The notes under the pieces: generated by a model | What the model was told of the DNA's origin: nothing | The model's database searches: none | The model's input: only the letters and a program-made list of their open reading frames with translations | In this document: one piece after another, positions 1 through 7,600 of the stretch | Position numbering within the stretch: the stretch's first letter is position 1 | Layout of the letters: every line of letters starts with the position of its first letter | Program-made: the position numbers and the translations under genes | From: Gemmatimonadaceae bacterium | GTDB lineage: Bacteria > Gemmatimonadota > Gemmatimonadetes > Gemmatimonadales > Gemmatimonadaceae | Length of the DNA stretch: 8,080 bases | NCBI GenBank assembly: GCA_013361745.1 | Contig: JABFXM010000367.1 | Coordinates: forward strand, 1-8,080 | Direction of reading: 5' to 3'

Positions 1-686
1 TAGATCGCGTCGAGCAGCCGCTGCTTCGACTCGAGCGTCGGGAAGGCGGAGATGTCGGCGTGGCGCGCCCAGAGCGCGCGCCCGTCGGCGCGGGGGCGCG
101 TGTAGCTCGCCTCGATCGGCAACGTCACCGTGTAGACGCTGTCGCCGTCGGGATCGGAGAGCTGTTGCGTCGCGCCCGGCCGCAGACTCCGGAAGTCCCA
201 GGTGAGGGGCGGAGTGTCGCCGATGACGTAGACGCCCTGGAAGTCCGCGGCCGCGATGCGTGGACCGTTAGGCGGATCATAGTACCCGTGCTCGCGGAAT
301 GCGCGCAGCATCGGCCGCATGTCGACGCGGAAGGTGACCTGCGCGACTCCTTCCTCGCTGCTCGCCGATTCCTCCGGCGTCGGGACGTGCGGCACGGGCC
401 GGACCCCGAAGGTGTGCAGCGGCGTCTCGATCCGTCCGCCGCGCGGCCGGAGGAAGAGCGTGTGCTCGGTGCCGGGCGGAAACTCGTTCTCCTGCGAGTT
501 GATGCTGAACTTGTAGTGCACCTCGTGCCCGGAGCGCGGATAGCTCGAGAGGATCGTGTCGCGCGACGTGGCGACCGCCTCGTACCGGCCCTGTCGCACC
601 GAGCTGTCGGTGACGGTGAAGGACTGCGAGGTGTAGAGCGTCGATTGCGTCTGGAGCATGGACGCCGCGAGCAGGATCGCGATCAT
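1..686 (-). CDS. Probable secreted carbohydrate-active protein, N-terminal part (open at left edge)
   Basis: This frame starts with ATG at 686-684 and stays open for 228 codons to the window edge, so the C-terminus is missing. Residues 1-14 are a short hydrophobic leader (MIAILLAAS...) that looks like an export signal, though it lacks the usual positive charge. Residues 116-191 look like a starch-binding-type beta-sandwich: FRVDM at 119-123, GVYVIGD at 151-157, a Trp at 163, and DPDGDSVYTVTLPI at 178-191, a pattern common in secreted carbohydrate-binding modules. The following stretch (WARHADIS at 206-213, LLDAI at 224-228) resembles the lead-in to six-hairpin glycosidase or debranching-type catalytic domains as I remember them, but that domain lies outside the window, so an enzymatic role is inference. 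The start overlaps the stop of the upstream giant lipoprotein gene as ATGA, which implies cotranscription and translational coupling. A second ATG at 659-657 is a possible alternative start. The frame is supported by domain-like sequence and the operon-style overlap. Confidence 0.75.
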   Translation of the reverse strand, partial: MIAILLAASMLQTQSTLYTSQSFTVTDSSVRQGRYEAVATSRDTILSSYPRSGHEVHYKFSINSQENEFPPGTEHTLFLRPRGGRIETPLHTFGVRPVPHVPTPEESASSEEGVAQVTFRVDMRPMLRAFREHGYYDPPNGPRIAAADFQGVYVIGDTPPLTWDFRSLRPGATQQLSDPDGDSVYTVTLPIEASYTRPRADGRALWARHADISAFPTLESKQRLLDAI

Positions 687-3600
687 CGTCCGTCGGGTGA
701 ACGTGGATGAAGTCCGGGTGCAGCGACCGTTCGCGCTCCGCCCGTCGCCCGCAGCACGACGGGCGTGTCGTCGTTCCGCGCGGCGACGACGAGCTGTCTC
801 CCCATCGCGTCGTGAAGAAGCCGCAGCCGGCGCACCTCCCCGACGATGGCGACCCCTCTGCGCTCGAGATCCACCGCGTCGAAGTGGCCGTCGCCACGCC
901 CGTGGAGTAGAAGCCCGTAGCTCGCGTCGGCGCGACCGAGAGCCGGTGCCATCCCGAAGAAGTTGCCGGCCAGCAGCAGGTCGGTCTTCCCGTCGCCGTC
1001 GAAGTCGCCGGCCACGCTCGCATACACTGGTGCGAACTGCGCCGCCGTGGGAAGGGGCTGAAGCACGAAGGTCCCGTCGCCGCGGTCGAGAGCGACCGCG
1101 CTGGCGAACGTGTATGCCTCGAGGACCCGCGCCGTGGCAATATCGCTCGCGGGGAAGATGTCCTCGATGCGCGCGGCGCCGAACGCCGCGTGCGTGGGGA
1201 AGCGGGCGCGCAGCGAGGGGTTGAGCCGCAGCAGCTCGTCGCGCCCGGCGACGGGATAGCTGACGCCGTCCCGATAGGAGGTGAGGATCTGCTGCAGCCC
1301 GCCGTCGTGCGCGAAGTCGTTGACGTAGAGCCGCACCGGTGCCTCCGGCGAGGCGTGGAGAAAGGCATTCAGCCCGAGGTTGCCGAGCACGAGATCGACC
1401 CGGCCGTCGCCGTTCAGATCCGTCGCGGCGACGGTGCTCCACCAGCCGTTGCTGCCGCCGAGCCCCGCCTCGCGCGTGCGGTCGACGAAGCGCCCGTTCT
1501 CCTGGTGAAAGACGCGCACCGGCATCCACTCACCCGCGACGACGAGATCGAGGTGCCCGTCGTGGTCGTAGTCCATCCACGCCGCGGACGTCACCATCCC
1601 CGCGTCGGCGAGGCCGCCGGCCTTCGCGAGGGTGACATCGGTGAAGTGCCCATGTCCATCGTTCTCGAGGAGATGGCTCCGCGGCGCGACGCCGTAGCGG
1701 CGCGGAACGACGCGGCTCCCGACGAAGAGATCGATCGCGCCGTCGCCGTTGAAATCGCCCGGCACGACGCACGAGCCGTCGTCGAAGATATCGGGAAGCG
1801 CGCCGATGGCGCGGCGGAAGTTGCCGTGGCCGTCGTTCAGGTAGAGTCGATGGCGCATCGCGTCGGCCTGGCCCTCGAACTCGTTGCCGCCGCTCGCCAC
1901 GTAGAGATCGGGATGCCCGTCGCCGTCGGCGTCGAAGAAGGCCGCGTCCACGTCCTCTGCGGCGCTGTCGGCGTCGATCGCCGGCTCGCGCGCGGCGCGG
2001 AAGCTCCCATCGCGCTGCTGGAGAAGGAGCTGCCCGCGCTGCCATTTCGCGCCGCCGACGAAGACATCGTCCAACCCGTCGCCGTTCACGTCGGCGACGG
2101 CGAGCGCCGGTCCCTCCCGCGAGAGGATGTGCGGCAGAAGGGGCTCGCGGGTGTAGTCGGCGAAGGCGTCCTCATGATGCCGGAAGTCGATCCGCGCCCG
2201 TGGGCCGGCGTCGACGAAGAGCGGCGTCGCGGGACCTCCGGCGCGGTAGTCCCAGCGCCCCGCCGCGTCCTTCTGCGAGAGCGTCACGACGCGGTCGACG
2301 GCGACGCCGGTGATCGTCTGATAGCGGCGGTCGGGCCAGATCACGGTGAGCGAGTCGACGCGCGTCGCGCGGCCGAGCCCGAAGTGCAGTCGCGGATCGA
2401 CGGACGACTGGAAGCCGCGCGTCGGCATCTCCTCGAGAAGCTGCATCGTCCCGCCCTGCCTGACGATCACCTTCGCGCCGATCCCAGCGGTGTTCGCGCC
2501 GCTGCCCGCGAGCGAGACGCCGAGCCAGTGGTTCCCGTTCGTCGTGCGCGCCCGGTTGCGATAGATCGACGCCGGGGCGTTGACGTTGTTGACGACGAGG
2601 TCGAGCGCGCCGCTGTTGTCGAGATCGACGTACGCGACGCCGCTCGAGAAGCCGGGCTGCGCGAGCCCCCATGCGGCGGCGACGTTCGTGAAGGTGAGGT
2701 CGCCGTTGTTGCGGAAGGCATAGTTGGGGAGCGGCACCGACGGCATGTGGCGGAGCAGGGCGAGGTTCGCCTCGGTGATCGAGTCCGTCAGCGTCGCCTG
2801 CACGCCCTCGTCGCTGACGAAGTCGATGTAATCGAGATCGTTCGGGCGGCGGTAGACGCCATTCGTGATGAAGAGATCCTTGCGTCCATCGTTGTCGAGA
2901 TCGGCGAAGAGTGGTGCCCAGCTCCAGTCGGTGGCGGCGACGCCCGCGAGGTATGCGATGTCGCTGAACAGCCCGCGGCCGCGATTGAGCTGCAGCGCGT
3001 TACGCGCGAGCTGCGGCTGGTAGCCGGCCGCGAGGCGCCGTGCCTCGAGCTCGTAGCTGTCGGCACCCGCCGCGGTCTTCAGGATGTCCTCGCGCGCGGG
3101 AAGCATGTCGAGGGTGACGAGGTCGATCCGCCCGTCGTTGTCGAAGTCGGCGGCGTCGACACCCATCGAGTAGCGGCTGGTGTGCGGCATCGACTCCGTC
3201 ACGCGGTTCGTGAAGGTGCCGTCGCAGCCGTTGATCCAGAGCGCGTCGTTCTCCTGGAAGTCGTTGCTGACATAGAGGTCGGGACAGCCGTCCCCGTTCA
3301 CGTCGCTCGCGACGACGCCGAGCCCGAAGCCGTTCACCTCGTGGATGCCGGCGGCCGCGGTCACGTCGACGAAGTGGCCGTTGTCGTTCCGGTAGAGGAT
3401 GTCGTCCGCGGGGCGATGCGCGCCGGCCGGCGCGCCGAACATCCCCGCCGCGCGCTCCGTGTGCGTCGAGTGATCGACGAGGAACATGTCGAGATCCCCG
3501 TCGCCGTCGTAGTCGAAGAACACCGCCTGCGTCGAGAAGCCCGCGTGCTCGAGGCCGAGTTCCTTCGTGCGGTCGGTGAAGGTCCCGTCGCCGTTGTTGA

Positions 3601-4129
3601 TGTACAGGACGTTGCGGCCGTGCATCGATCGATAGTCGACGGCGGAGACGAAGATGTCGACGCGGCCGTCGCCGTTCACGTCGGCCATCGTGACGCCGGT
3701 CTTCCACCCCGGCGGGCCGCCGACGCCCGCGCGGTCGGTGACGTCCTCGAAGTGGTAGTGCCCCCTGTTGATGTAGAGGCGGTTCTTGCCCAGGTTCGCC
3801 GTGAAGTACAGATCGGGAAGCCCGTCGCCATTCACGTCGCCGACCGCGACGCCCCCTCCGTTGTAGTAGTAGAGGTAGTTGAGCGGATTGAAGTCCGCCT
3901 TTTCGGGAAGATCGTTGGCGAATGTGACGCCCGTGGTCGCGGACGGGAGCGCCTCGAACATCGGCGGCTCTTTCGCCGGCCCCCTGCATGCTCCCGCGGC
4001 GACGAGGAGCGCGGCCATCACGCGCCGCCGGGCGGCAACGGCTCCTCTTGCGCACGAGGTGGAAGGACCCTCATGATAGCCGACGCTGCCCGCCTCGCGG
4101 GCGGCGGACCTAAACCGCGAGGTAGCCAT
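683..4129 (-). CDS. Giant FG-GAP/VCBS-repeat lipoprotein with ASPIC/UnbV domain (paralogue A)
   Basis: 1148 residues from the ATG at 4129. Thirteen Ca2+-binding DxDxDG-type loops mark beta-propeller blades: seven at residues 98, 150, 206, 276, 328, 410 and 502, and six at 680, 733, 792, 853, 904 and 1042. Between them, at about 533-615, is an ASPIC/UnbV domain (NHWLGVSL, GIGAKV, RGFQSSVD, HFGLG, WPD). These proteins (CRTAC1-like, VCBS repeat) are usually exported and bind ligands or partners; the exact ligand is unknown. Cys48 after LLVAAGA is the probable lipid-anchored residue, preceded by ARRRVM, which also resembles a twin-arginine motif. The start is unresolved. The ATG at 4129 overlaps the divergent plug gene. 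The ATG at 4018 (residue 38) would leave a 109-bp promoter gap, but it gives a very short leader without charge and has no Shine-Dalgarno close by. The gene is followed by the partial gene at 1-686 through an ATGA overlap. The family call is firm; the start is not. Confidence 0.95.
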   Translation of the reverse strand: MATSRFRSAAREAGSVGYHEGPSTSCARGAVAARRRVMAALLVAAGACRGPAKEPPMFEALPSATTGVTFANDLPEKADFNPLNYLYYYNGGGVAVGDVNGDGLPDLYFTANLGKNRLYINRGHYHFEDVTDRAGVGGPPGWKTGVTMADVNGDGRVDIFVSAVDYRSMHGRNVLYINNGDGTFTDRTKELGLEHAGFSTQAVFFDYDGDGDLDMFLVDHSTHTERAAGMFGAPAGAHRPADDILYRNDNGHFVDVTAAAGIHEVNGFGLGVVASDVNGDGCPDLYVSNDFQENDALWINGCDGTFTNRVTESMPHTSRYSMGVDAADFDNDGRIDLVTLDMLPAREDILKTAAGADSYELEARRLAAGYQPQLARNALQLNRGRGLFSDIAYLAGVAATDWSWAPLFADLDNDGRKDLFITNGVYRRPNDLDYIDFVSDEGVQATLTDSITEANLALLRHMPSVPLPNYAFRNNGDLTFTNVAAAWGLAQPGFSSGVAYVDLDNSGALDLVVNNVNAPASIYRNRARTTNGNHWLGVSLAGSGANTAGIGAKVIVRQGGTMQLLEEMPTRGFQSSVDPRLHFGLGRATRVDSLTVIWPDRRYQTITGVAVDRVVTLSQKDAAGRWDYRAGGPATPLFVDAGPRARIDFRHHEDAFADYTREPLLPHILSREGPALAVADVNGDGLDDVFVGGAKWQRGQLLLQQRDGSFRAAREPAIDADSAAEDVDAAFFDADGDGHPDLYVASGGNEFEGQADAMRHRLYLNDGHGNFRRAIGALPDIFDDGSCVVPGDFNGDGAIDLFVGSRVVPRRYGVAPRSHLLENDGHGHFTDVTLAKAGGLADAGMVTSAAWMDYDHDGHLDLVVAGEWMPVRVFHQENGRFVDRTREAGLGGSNGWWSTVAATDLNGDGRVDLVLGNLGLNAFLHASPEAPVRLYVNDFAHDGGLQQILTSYRDGVSYPVAGRDELLRLNPSLRARFPTHAAFGAARIEDIFPASDIATARVLEAYTFASAVALDRGDGTFVLQPLPTAAQFAPVYASVAGDFDGDGKTDLLLAGNFFGMAPALGRADASYGLLLHGRGDGHFDAVDLERRGVAIVGEVRRLRLLHDAMGRQLVVAARNDDTPVVLRATGGARTVAAPGLHPRSPDGR
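1917..1940. repeat. 24-bp direct repeat shared with paralogue B (copy in A)
   Basis: Identical to 5817-5840, again exactly 3900 bp away. It encodes the FFDADGDG Ca2+ loop of the second propeller. The equal spacing with the other repeat pair shows no net insertion or deletion between these two points in the two genes. Confidence 0.6.
2580..2602. repeat. 23-bp direct repeat shared with paralogue B (copy in A)
   Basis: This 23-bp stretch is identical to 6480-6502, exactly 3900 bp away. Both copies encode the DLVVNNVN segment just before the ASPIC/UnbV domain. It reflects paralogy plus identical codon choice, not a mobile element. Confidence 0.6.
4073..4078 (-). promoter_or_regulatory. Weak -10-like hexamer for paralogue A
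   Basis: On the minus strand the hexamer reads TATCAT, one mismatch from the sigma-70 -10 consensus. It lies about 55 bases upstream of the internal ATG at 4018. I see no convincing -35 partner. If real, it would favour the 4018 start, because it lies inside the coding sequence if the ATG at 4129 is used. A purine run (AGAGGAG, about 24 bases before the 4018 ATG) lies downstream of it but is too far from that ATG for normal use. A chance match is quite possible. Confidence 0.15.
4119..4122 (+). promoter_or_regulatory. Ribosome binding site of the plug lipoprotein gene
   Basis: GAGG sits five bases before the ATG at 4128 and is the only purine-rich element close to a start codon at this divergent junction. 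It fixes the plug gene start, which in turn matters for where the divergent paralogue A can begin. Confidence 0.45.
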
Positions 4130-4577
4130 GTTCTCGCTTCTGCAACGTGCGGCGCTCGGCGCTCTGGTTGCCGTTCTCGGCTGCGGCGGCGCACGCTCGC
4201 CCCGTGACCAGTCCCAGCCCGCGCCTCAGCCCGCGCCCACGGTCTCGGCCGCGGACATCGCCACTCACCCCACGACCGCTCCCGAAGAGCTGCTGCAGGG
4301 CCGCATCTCCGGTGTCAATGTCACGAGCACTCCCGACGGGATCACGGTCAGGGTCCGCGGCGGCTCCTCGGCGTACGGCAACAACGAGCCGCTGTACATC
4401 CTCGATGGCATGCCCTTCCAGCCGGGACCGAACGGCATCCTCAGCGGCGTTCACGCCAGCGATATCGAATCGATCAAGGTCCTGAAGGACGCGGCCGAGA
4501 CCTCGATGTACGGCGCGCGCGGCGCCAATGGTGTCGTCATCATCACGACGAAGCGGGCGAAAGCGACCGCGCCCTGA
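4128..4577 (+). CDS. Small lipoprotein consisting of a SusC-type TonB-receptor plug domain
   Basis: 149 residues. A hydrophobic leader (residues 4-18, with Arg7) ends at VLGC, placing a probable lipid-modified Cys at 19. A Pro/Gln-rich tether follows at about 25-40. The rest matches the plug of SusC/RagA outer-membrane receptors: LQGRISGV at 56-63, VRVRGG at 74-79, EPLYILDGMPF at 87-97, then DIESIKVLKDA at 112-122 and YGARGANGVVIITTKR at 128-143. Full receptors of this class run to about 1000 residues and carry a 22-strand barrel after this point. Here a stop follows six residues after the plug signature, and the next gene lies on the other strand, so no barrel remnant remains. The protein is therefore either a stand-alone plug anchored to a membrane or a decayed receptor. 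The intact leader, tether and well-kept motifs favour a functional protein. GAGG five bases before the ATG supports this start. The role is unknown; modulation of a SusC-type transporter or of TonB is a guess. Confidence 0.9.
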   Translation: MFSLLQRAALGALVAVLGCGGARSPRDQSQPAPQPAPTVSAADIATHPTTAPEELLQGRISGVNVTSTPDGITVRVRGGSSAYGNNEPLYILDGMPFQPGPNGILSGVHASDIESIKVLKDAAETSMYGARGANGVVIITTKRAKATAP

Positions 4578-4592
4578 GCGGAGAGCCGGCAT

Positions 4593-4613
4593 CCCGCGAG
4601 CGCTCACCGCGGG
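4593..4613. terminator. GC-rich hairpin between convergent gene ends (possible bidirectional terminator)
   Basis: CCCGCG at 4593-4598 pairs with CGCGGG at 4608-4613 around a 9-base loop, and the loop region overlaps the self-complementary GAGCGCTC at 4598-4605. It begins 16 bases after the plug gene stop and covers the stop codon of paralogue B. There is no T-tract on either strand, so it is not a classical intrinsic terminator. It could slow polymerase or stabilise the 3' ends. Hairpins of this size are common by chance in GC-rich DNA. Confidence 0.25.
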
Positions 4614-7600
4614 CGCGCAGAAGTGGCCAGCGGCCGCGGTGCGCCGGTCGTTCGGAAGATCAGAGGGCGGTCGTTGTTTCTCGCGACGACGATGCGTCGA
4701 CCCTGACCGGTGCGCAGCGTCGCGATGTCGCGCGCCTGGCCGGCAACGCGGAACCCGCTCACCCGTGGCGGCAGGGGCGTGAACCGCCCTCCGCTCCCGC
4801 CACGCAGGAAGAGCCCTTCGCTCGACGCCATGCGACCGATCTCCGGCCGGAAGCCCTCGAAGTTGCCGGCGAGCAGCAGATCGACATGTCCGTCGTGGTC
4901 CAGATCCTCGGCGAGAATGCCGTAGACGGGAGCGAGCTGCGCCTCGTCGGGCAACGGGGTGACGGTGAACGATCCGTCCCCATTGTTGTGCACGACCGAC
5001 GTCGCGAAGGTGAAGGCGCGTTTCTCGATCGCTCCCTCGCGCTCGGCGGGGGTCAGCAGATCGGCCATGGTGGCGCGTGCATAGTCCGCGTACCGCGGGA
5101 AACGTGACCGCAGCGAGGGGATGACCTCCGCGAGCTCGTCACGCATCGCGATCGGATAGCTCACACCATTGTTGTAGCAGGCGAGCACCTGCGCGACGGT
5201 GCCTGTCCCCGCGAAATCCTTCACGAGCATCGTCGTCGGCTCACGCTGGCTCGCCTGGAGGCGACCATTGAGCCCGAGATTCCCGACGATGAAATCGACG
5301 CGGCCGTCGCCGTCCACGTCCGTCGCGACGATCCGGTTCCACCATCCCTCGGTCTTCTCGAGCCCGCGCACGGCGAGCCGCTCGAGGCGGCCGCCGCCGA
5401 TGTTCCGGAAGACGGTGATCGGCATCCACTCGCCGACGACGACCAGATCGGGCCGGCCATCGCCGTCCACGTCGCGCCAGACGGCGTCGGTGACCATGCC
5501 GACATGCGCGAGTTCGGGCGCGAGCTCCGCGGTGGCGTCACGGAAGTGTCCCGTGCCGTCGTTCACGAGGAGCATGCTCTTCGGGTCGGTGCCATATCGC
5601 CACGGCACGACGCGGCCCCCGACGAAGAGATCGACGTCGCCATCGCCGTCGTAGTCGGCCGCGACGACGCGCGAGCCGCTCTCCGTCTCGGCGGGGAGGT
5701 AGCCCTCCGTCTTGCGGAAGTGCCCATGACCGTCGTTCAGGTACAGCCGATCCTGGAGTGCCGGCGCGCCGTCCGAGAACTCGTTCCCGCCACTGACCAC
5801 GTAGAGGTCCGGGTGTCCGTCGCCGTCGGCGTCGAAGAAGACCGCGCCGAGATCTTCCGAGATTGCGTCGCGCGCGAAGACTGCCTCGTCCGTGCTGACG
5901 AAGGCGCCGCCGCGCCGCTGGACGAGCAGCTTCCCGGGCTGCTCCTTGGCCCCGCCGATGAAGACGTCGTCCAGCCCGTCACCGTTCACGTCGCCGACCG
6001 CGAGGTACGGGCCCTCGGTCGAGAGCATCTTCGGGATCAGCGGCTCACGGTCGAAGTCGACGAAATCGTTCTCGTGATGGACGAAGTCGAACGCAGTCGT
6101 GGCGGTGACGTCGGTGAACGTCGGCGTCGCGACCGGCTGCGGCGCTGGCGGGCGCGCGCTGGCGTCGCGCTGGTGGACGATGATCGACTGGTCCGACGCC
6201 ACCTTCGCGAGCATGCCGACGCGGCCGTCCGGCCACTCGACCACGACCGAGTCCACGACGGCATGGGTTCCCAGCCCGAAGTCGAGCACATAATCCACGC
6301 TCGACTGGAAGCCGCGTACCGGCGATTCCTCCTCGGTCAGCGTATCGGCGCCGGCGTAGGCGGTGACGCGGGCGCCGACGCCGAACCTGTTGCCGCCGTC
6401 GCCGTCGAGGCGGACGCGCAGGTAATGGTGGTCGGGATGGATGCGACGCGCGTCGTTCCGATAGACAAACGCTTCCTGATTGACGTTGTTGACGACGAGG
6501 TCCGGAGCGCCGTCGCCGTCGAGATCTCCGTACGCGGCGCCGCTCGACACGCTCGGGGTCGCGAGTCCCCACGGCGTCGCGACGCTCGCGAACCGCATAC
6601 CGCCGAGATTCCGGAAGGCATAGTTGGCGATCGGCGTGGTCGTCATCGCGTCGATCAGTCGCGAGAAGTCGGCGCGCGTTCGCCCGGCCCCCGTCGCCGC
6701 GCGCATCGTCCCGCCGTCGGCGAGAAAGGCGAGATAGTCCTGCGAGGTCACATCCTTCGCGAGGCCATTGCTGACGAAGATGTCCTTCCGTCCGTCGAGA
6801 TCGAAGTCGGCGATGAGCGCGCTCCAGCTCCAGTCGGTGCGCGAGACCCCGGCCATCTGGCCGATGTCGGTGAAGGTGCCGTCGTGGTTGTTCCGCTGGA
6901 GCATGTTCCGCATCAGCTGGTGGTGGAAGCCGTTGCGGACCTTCGTCTGATAGACCTCCCACGACTCGAAGGTGGACATGGACTTCAGGCGAAACTCGTT
7001 CTCGGGGAGCATGTCGGTGGTGTAGAGGTCCGGCCACCCGTCGTTGTCGAGGTCCGCGGCGTCGACGCCCATCGAGAAGTAGCTCAGCACCGGCATCTGG
7101 CGGTCGAGCGCCTCGCTGAACGTGCCGTCGCGATCGTTCATGTACAGGTAGTCGCGCTCGAAGAAGTCGTTCGACACGTAGATGTCCGGCCAGCCGTCGC
7201 GGTTGAAGTCGGCCACGACGACGCCGAGCCCGAACGCGATCTCCGGGCTGTGGATGCCCGCCGCCGCGCTGACGTCGGTGAAGTGGCCGCCGTCATTGCG
7301 AAGGAGCTTCGCGCCGCCGTTCGGGTCGCGGACGTCGCGCGTGTTGCGGATGCCGAAGCTGCTGACGGCACGCGGCGAGTTGTTCACGAGGAAGAGATCG
7401 AGGTCGCCGTCGTGGTCGTAATCGAGGAAGACGGCCTGCGTCGAGTAACCCTCGTCGGCGACGCCGTAGGACCTGGCCATCTCCTTGAATACAGGGACTC
7501 CGTCGCGGTCCGGTCCCTGATTGATCCAGAGTTGGTTGGCGCGACGTGCCGGCGGGAAGGGGCCGGCACGGCAGATGTAGATGTCGAGCAGCCCATCGCC

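Noticed and set aside
60..710. A 216-codon plus-strand frame at the left end
   Set aside because: It is Arg-rich and motif-free, and the opposite strand carries a sandwich-domain protein with an export leader and an operon-style start overlap.
277..1368. A 363-codon minus-strand frame overlapping the end of A and the partial gene
   Set aside because: It reads Arg/Ser/Thr-rich low-complexity sequence out of frame with both real genes, which together explain the region.
1380..4000. Regularly recurring CCGTCGCCGTT-like strings, resembling a repeat array or CRISPR
   Set aside because: The spacing is irregular (about 150-500 bp) and each copy encodes a DxNGDG Ca2+ loop, so these are protein repeats, not a DNA array.
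4018..4074. An 18-codon minus-strand frame (ATG at 4074) ending TGATG on the internal ATG of A
   Set aside because: It has no Shine-Dalgarno of its own and no recognisable leader-peptide content. It is kept only as one possible explanation of A's start.
4048..4077. A plus-strand promoter for the plug gene (TTGCGC, 18 bases, CATGAT)
   Set aside because: Only three and four matches to the consensus hexamers, which is too weak to list given the unknown promoter rules of this phylum.
1190..4207. A 1005-codon open frame on the plus strand across nearly all of paralogue A
   Set aside because: It is antisense to a gene with unambiguous domain structure. Its composition (Arg, Val, Asp and Glu runs with no domain motif) is what the complement of GC-rich GDGxxD codons gives, and it runs into the plug gene in another frame.
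4110..4607. A 165-codon minus-strand frame whose GTG overlaps B's stop as GTGA and which ends just before A, looking like a missing operon member
   Set aside because: The placement is tempting, but its sequence is Arg/Asp-rich without motifs and it is antisense to a clear SusC plug. The plug frame has a Shine-Dalgarno, a leader and family motifs.
6045..7037. A 330-codon minus-strand frame inside paralogue B
   Set aside because: It is a +1/+2 shadow of B with Arg-rich low-complexity sequence; B's own frame shows seamless family motifs here.
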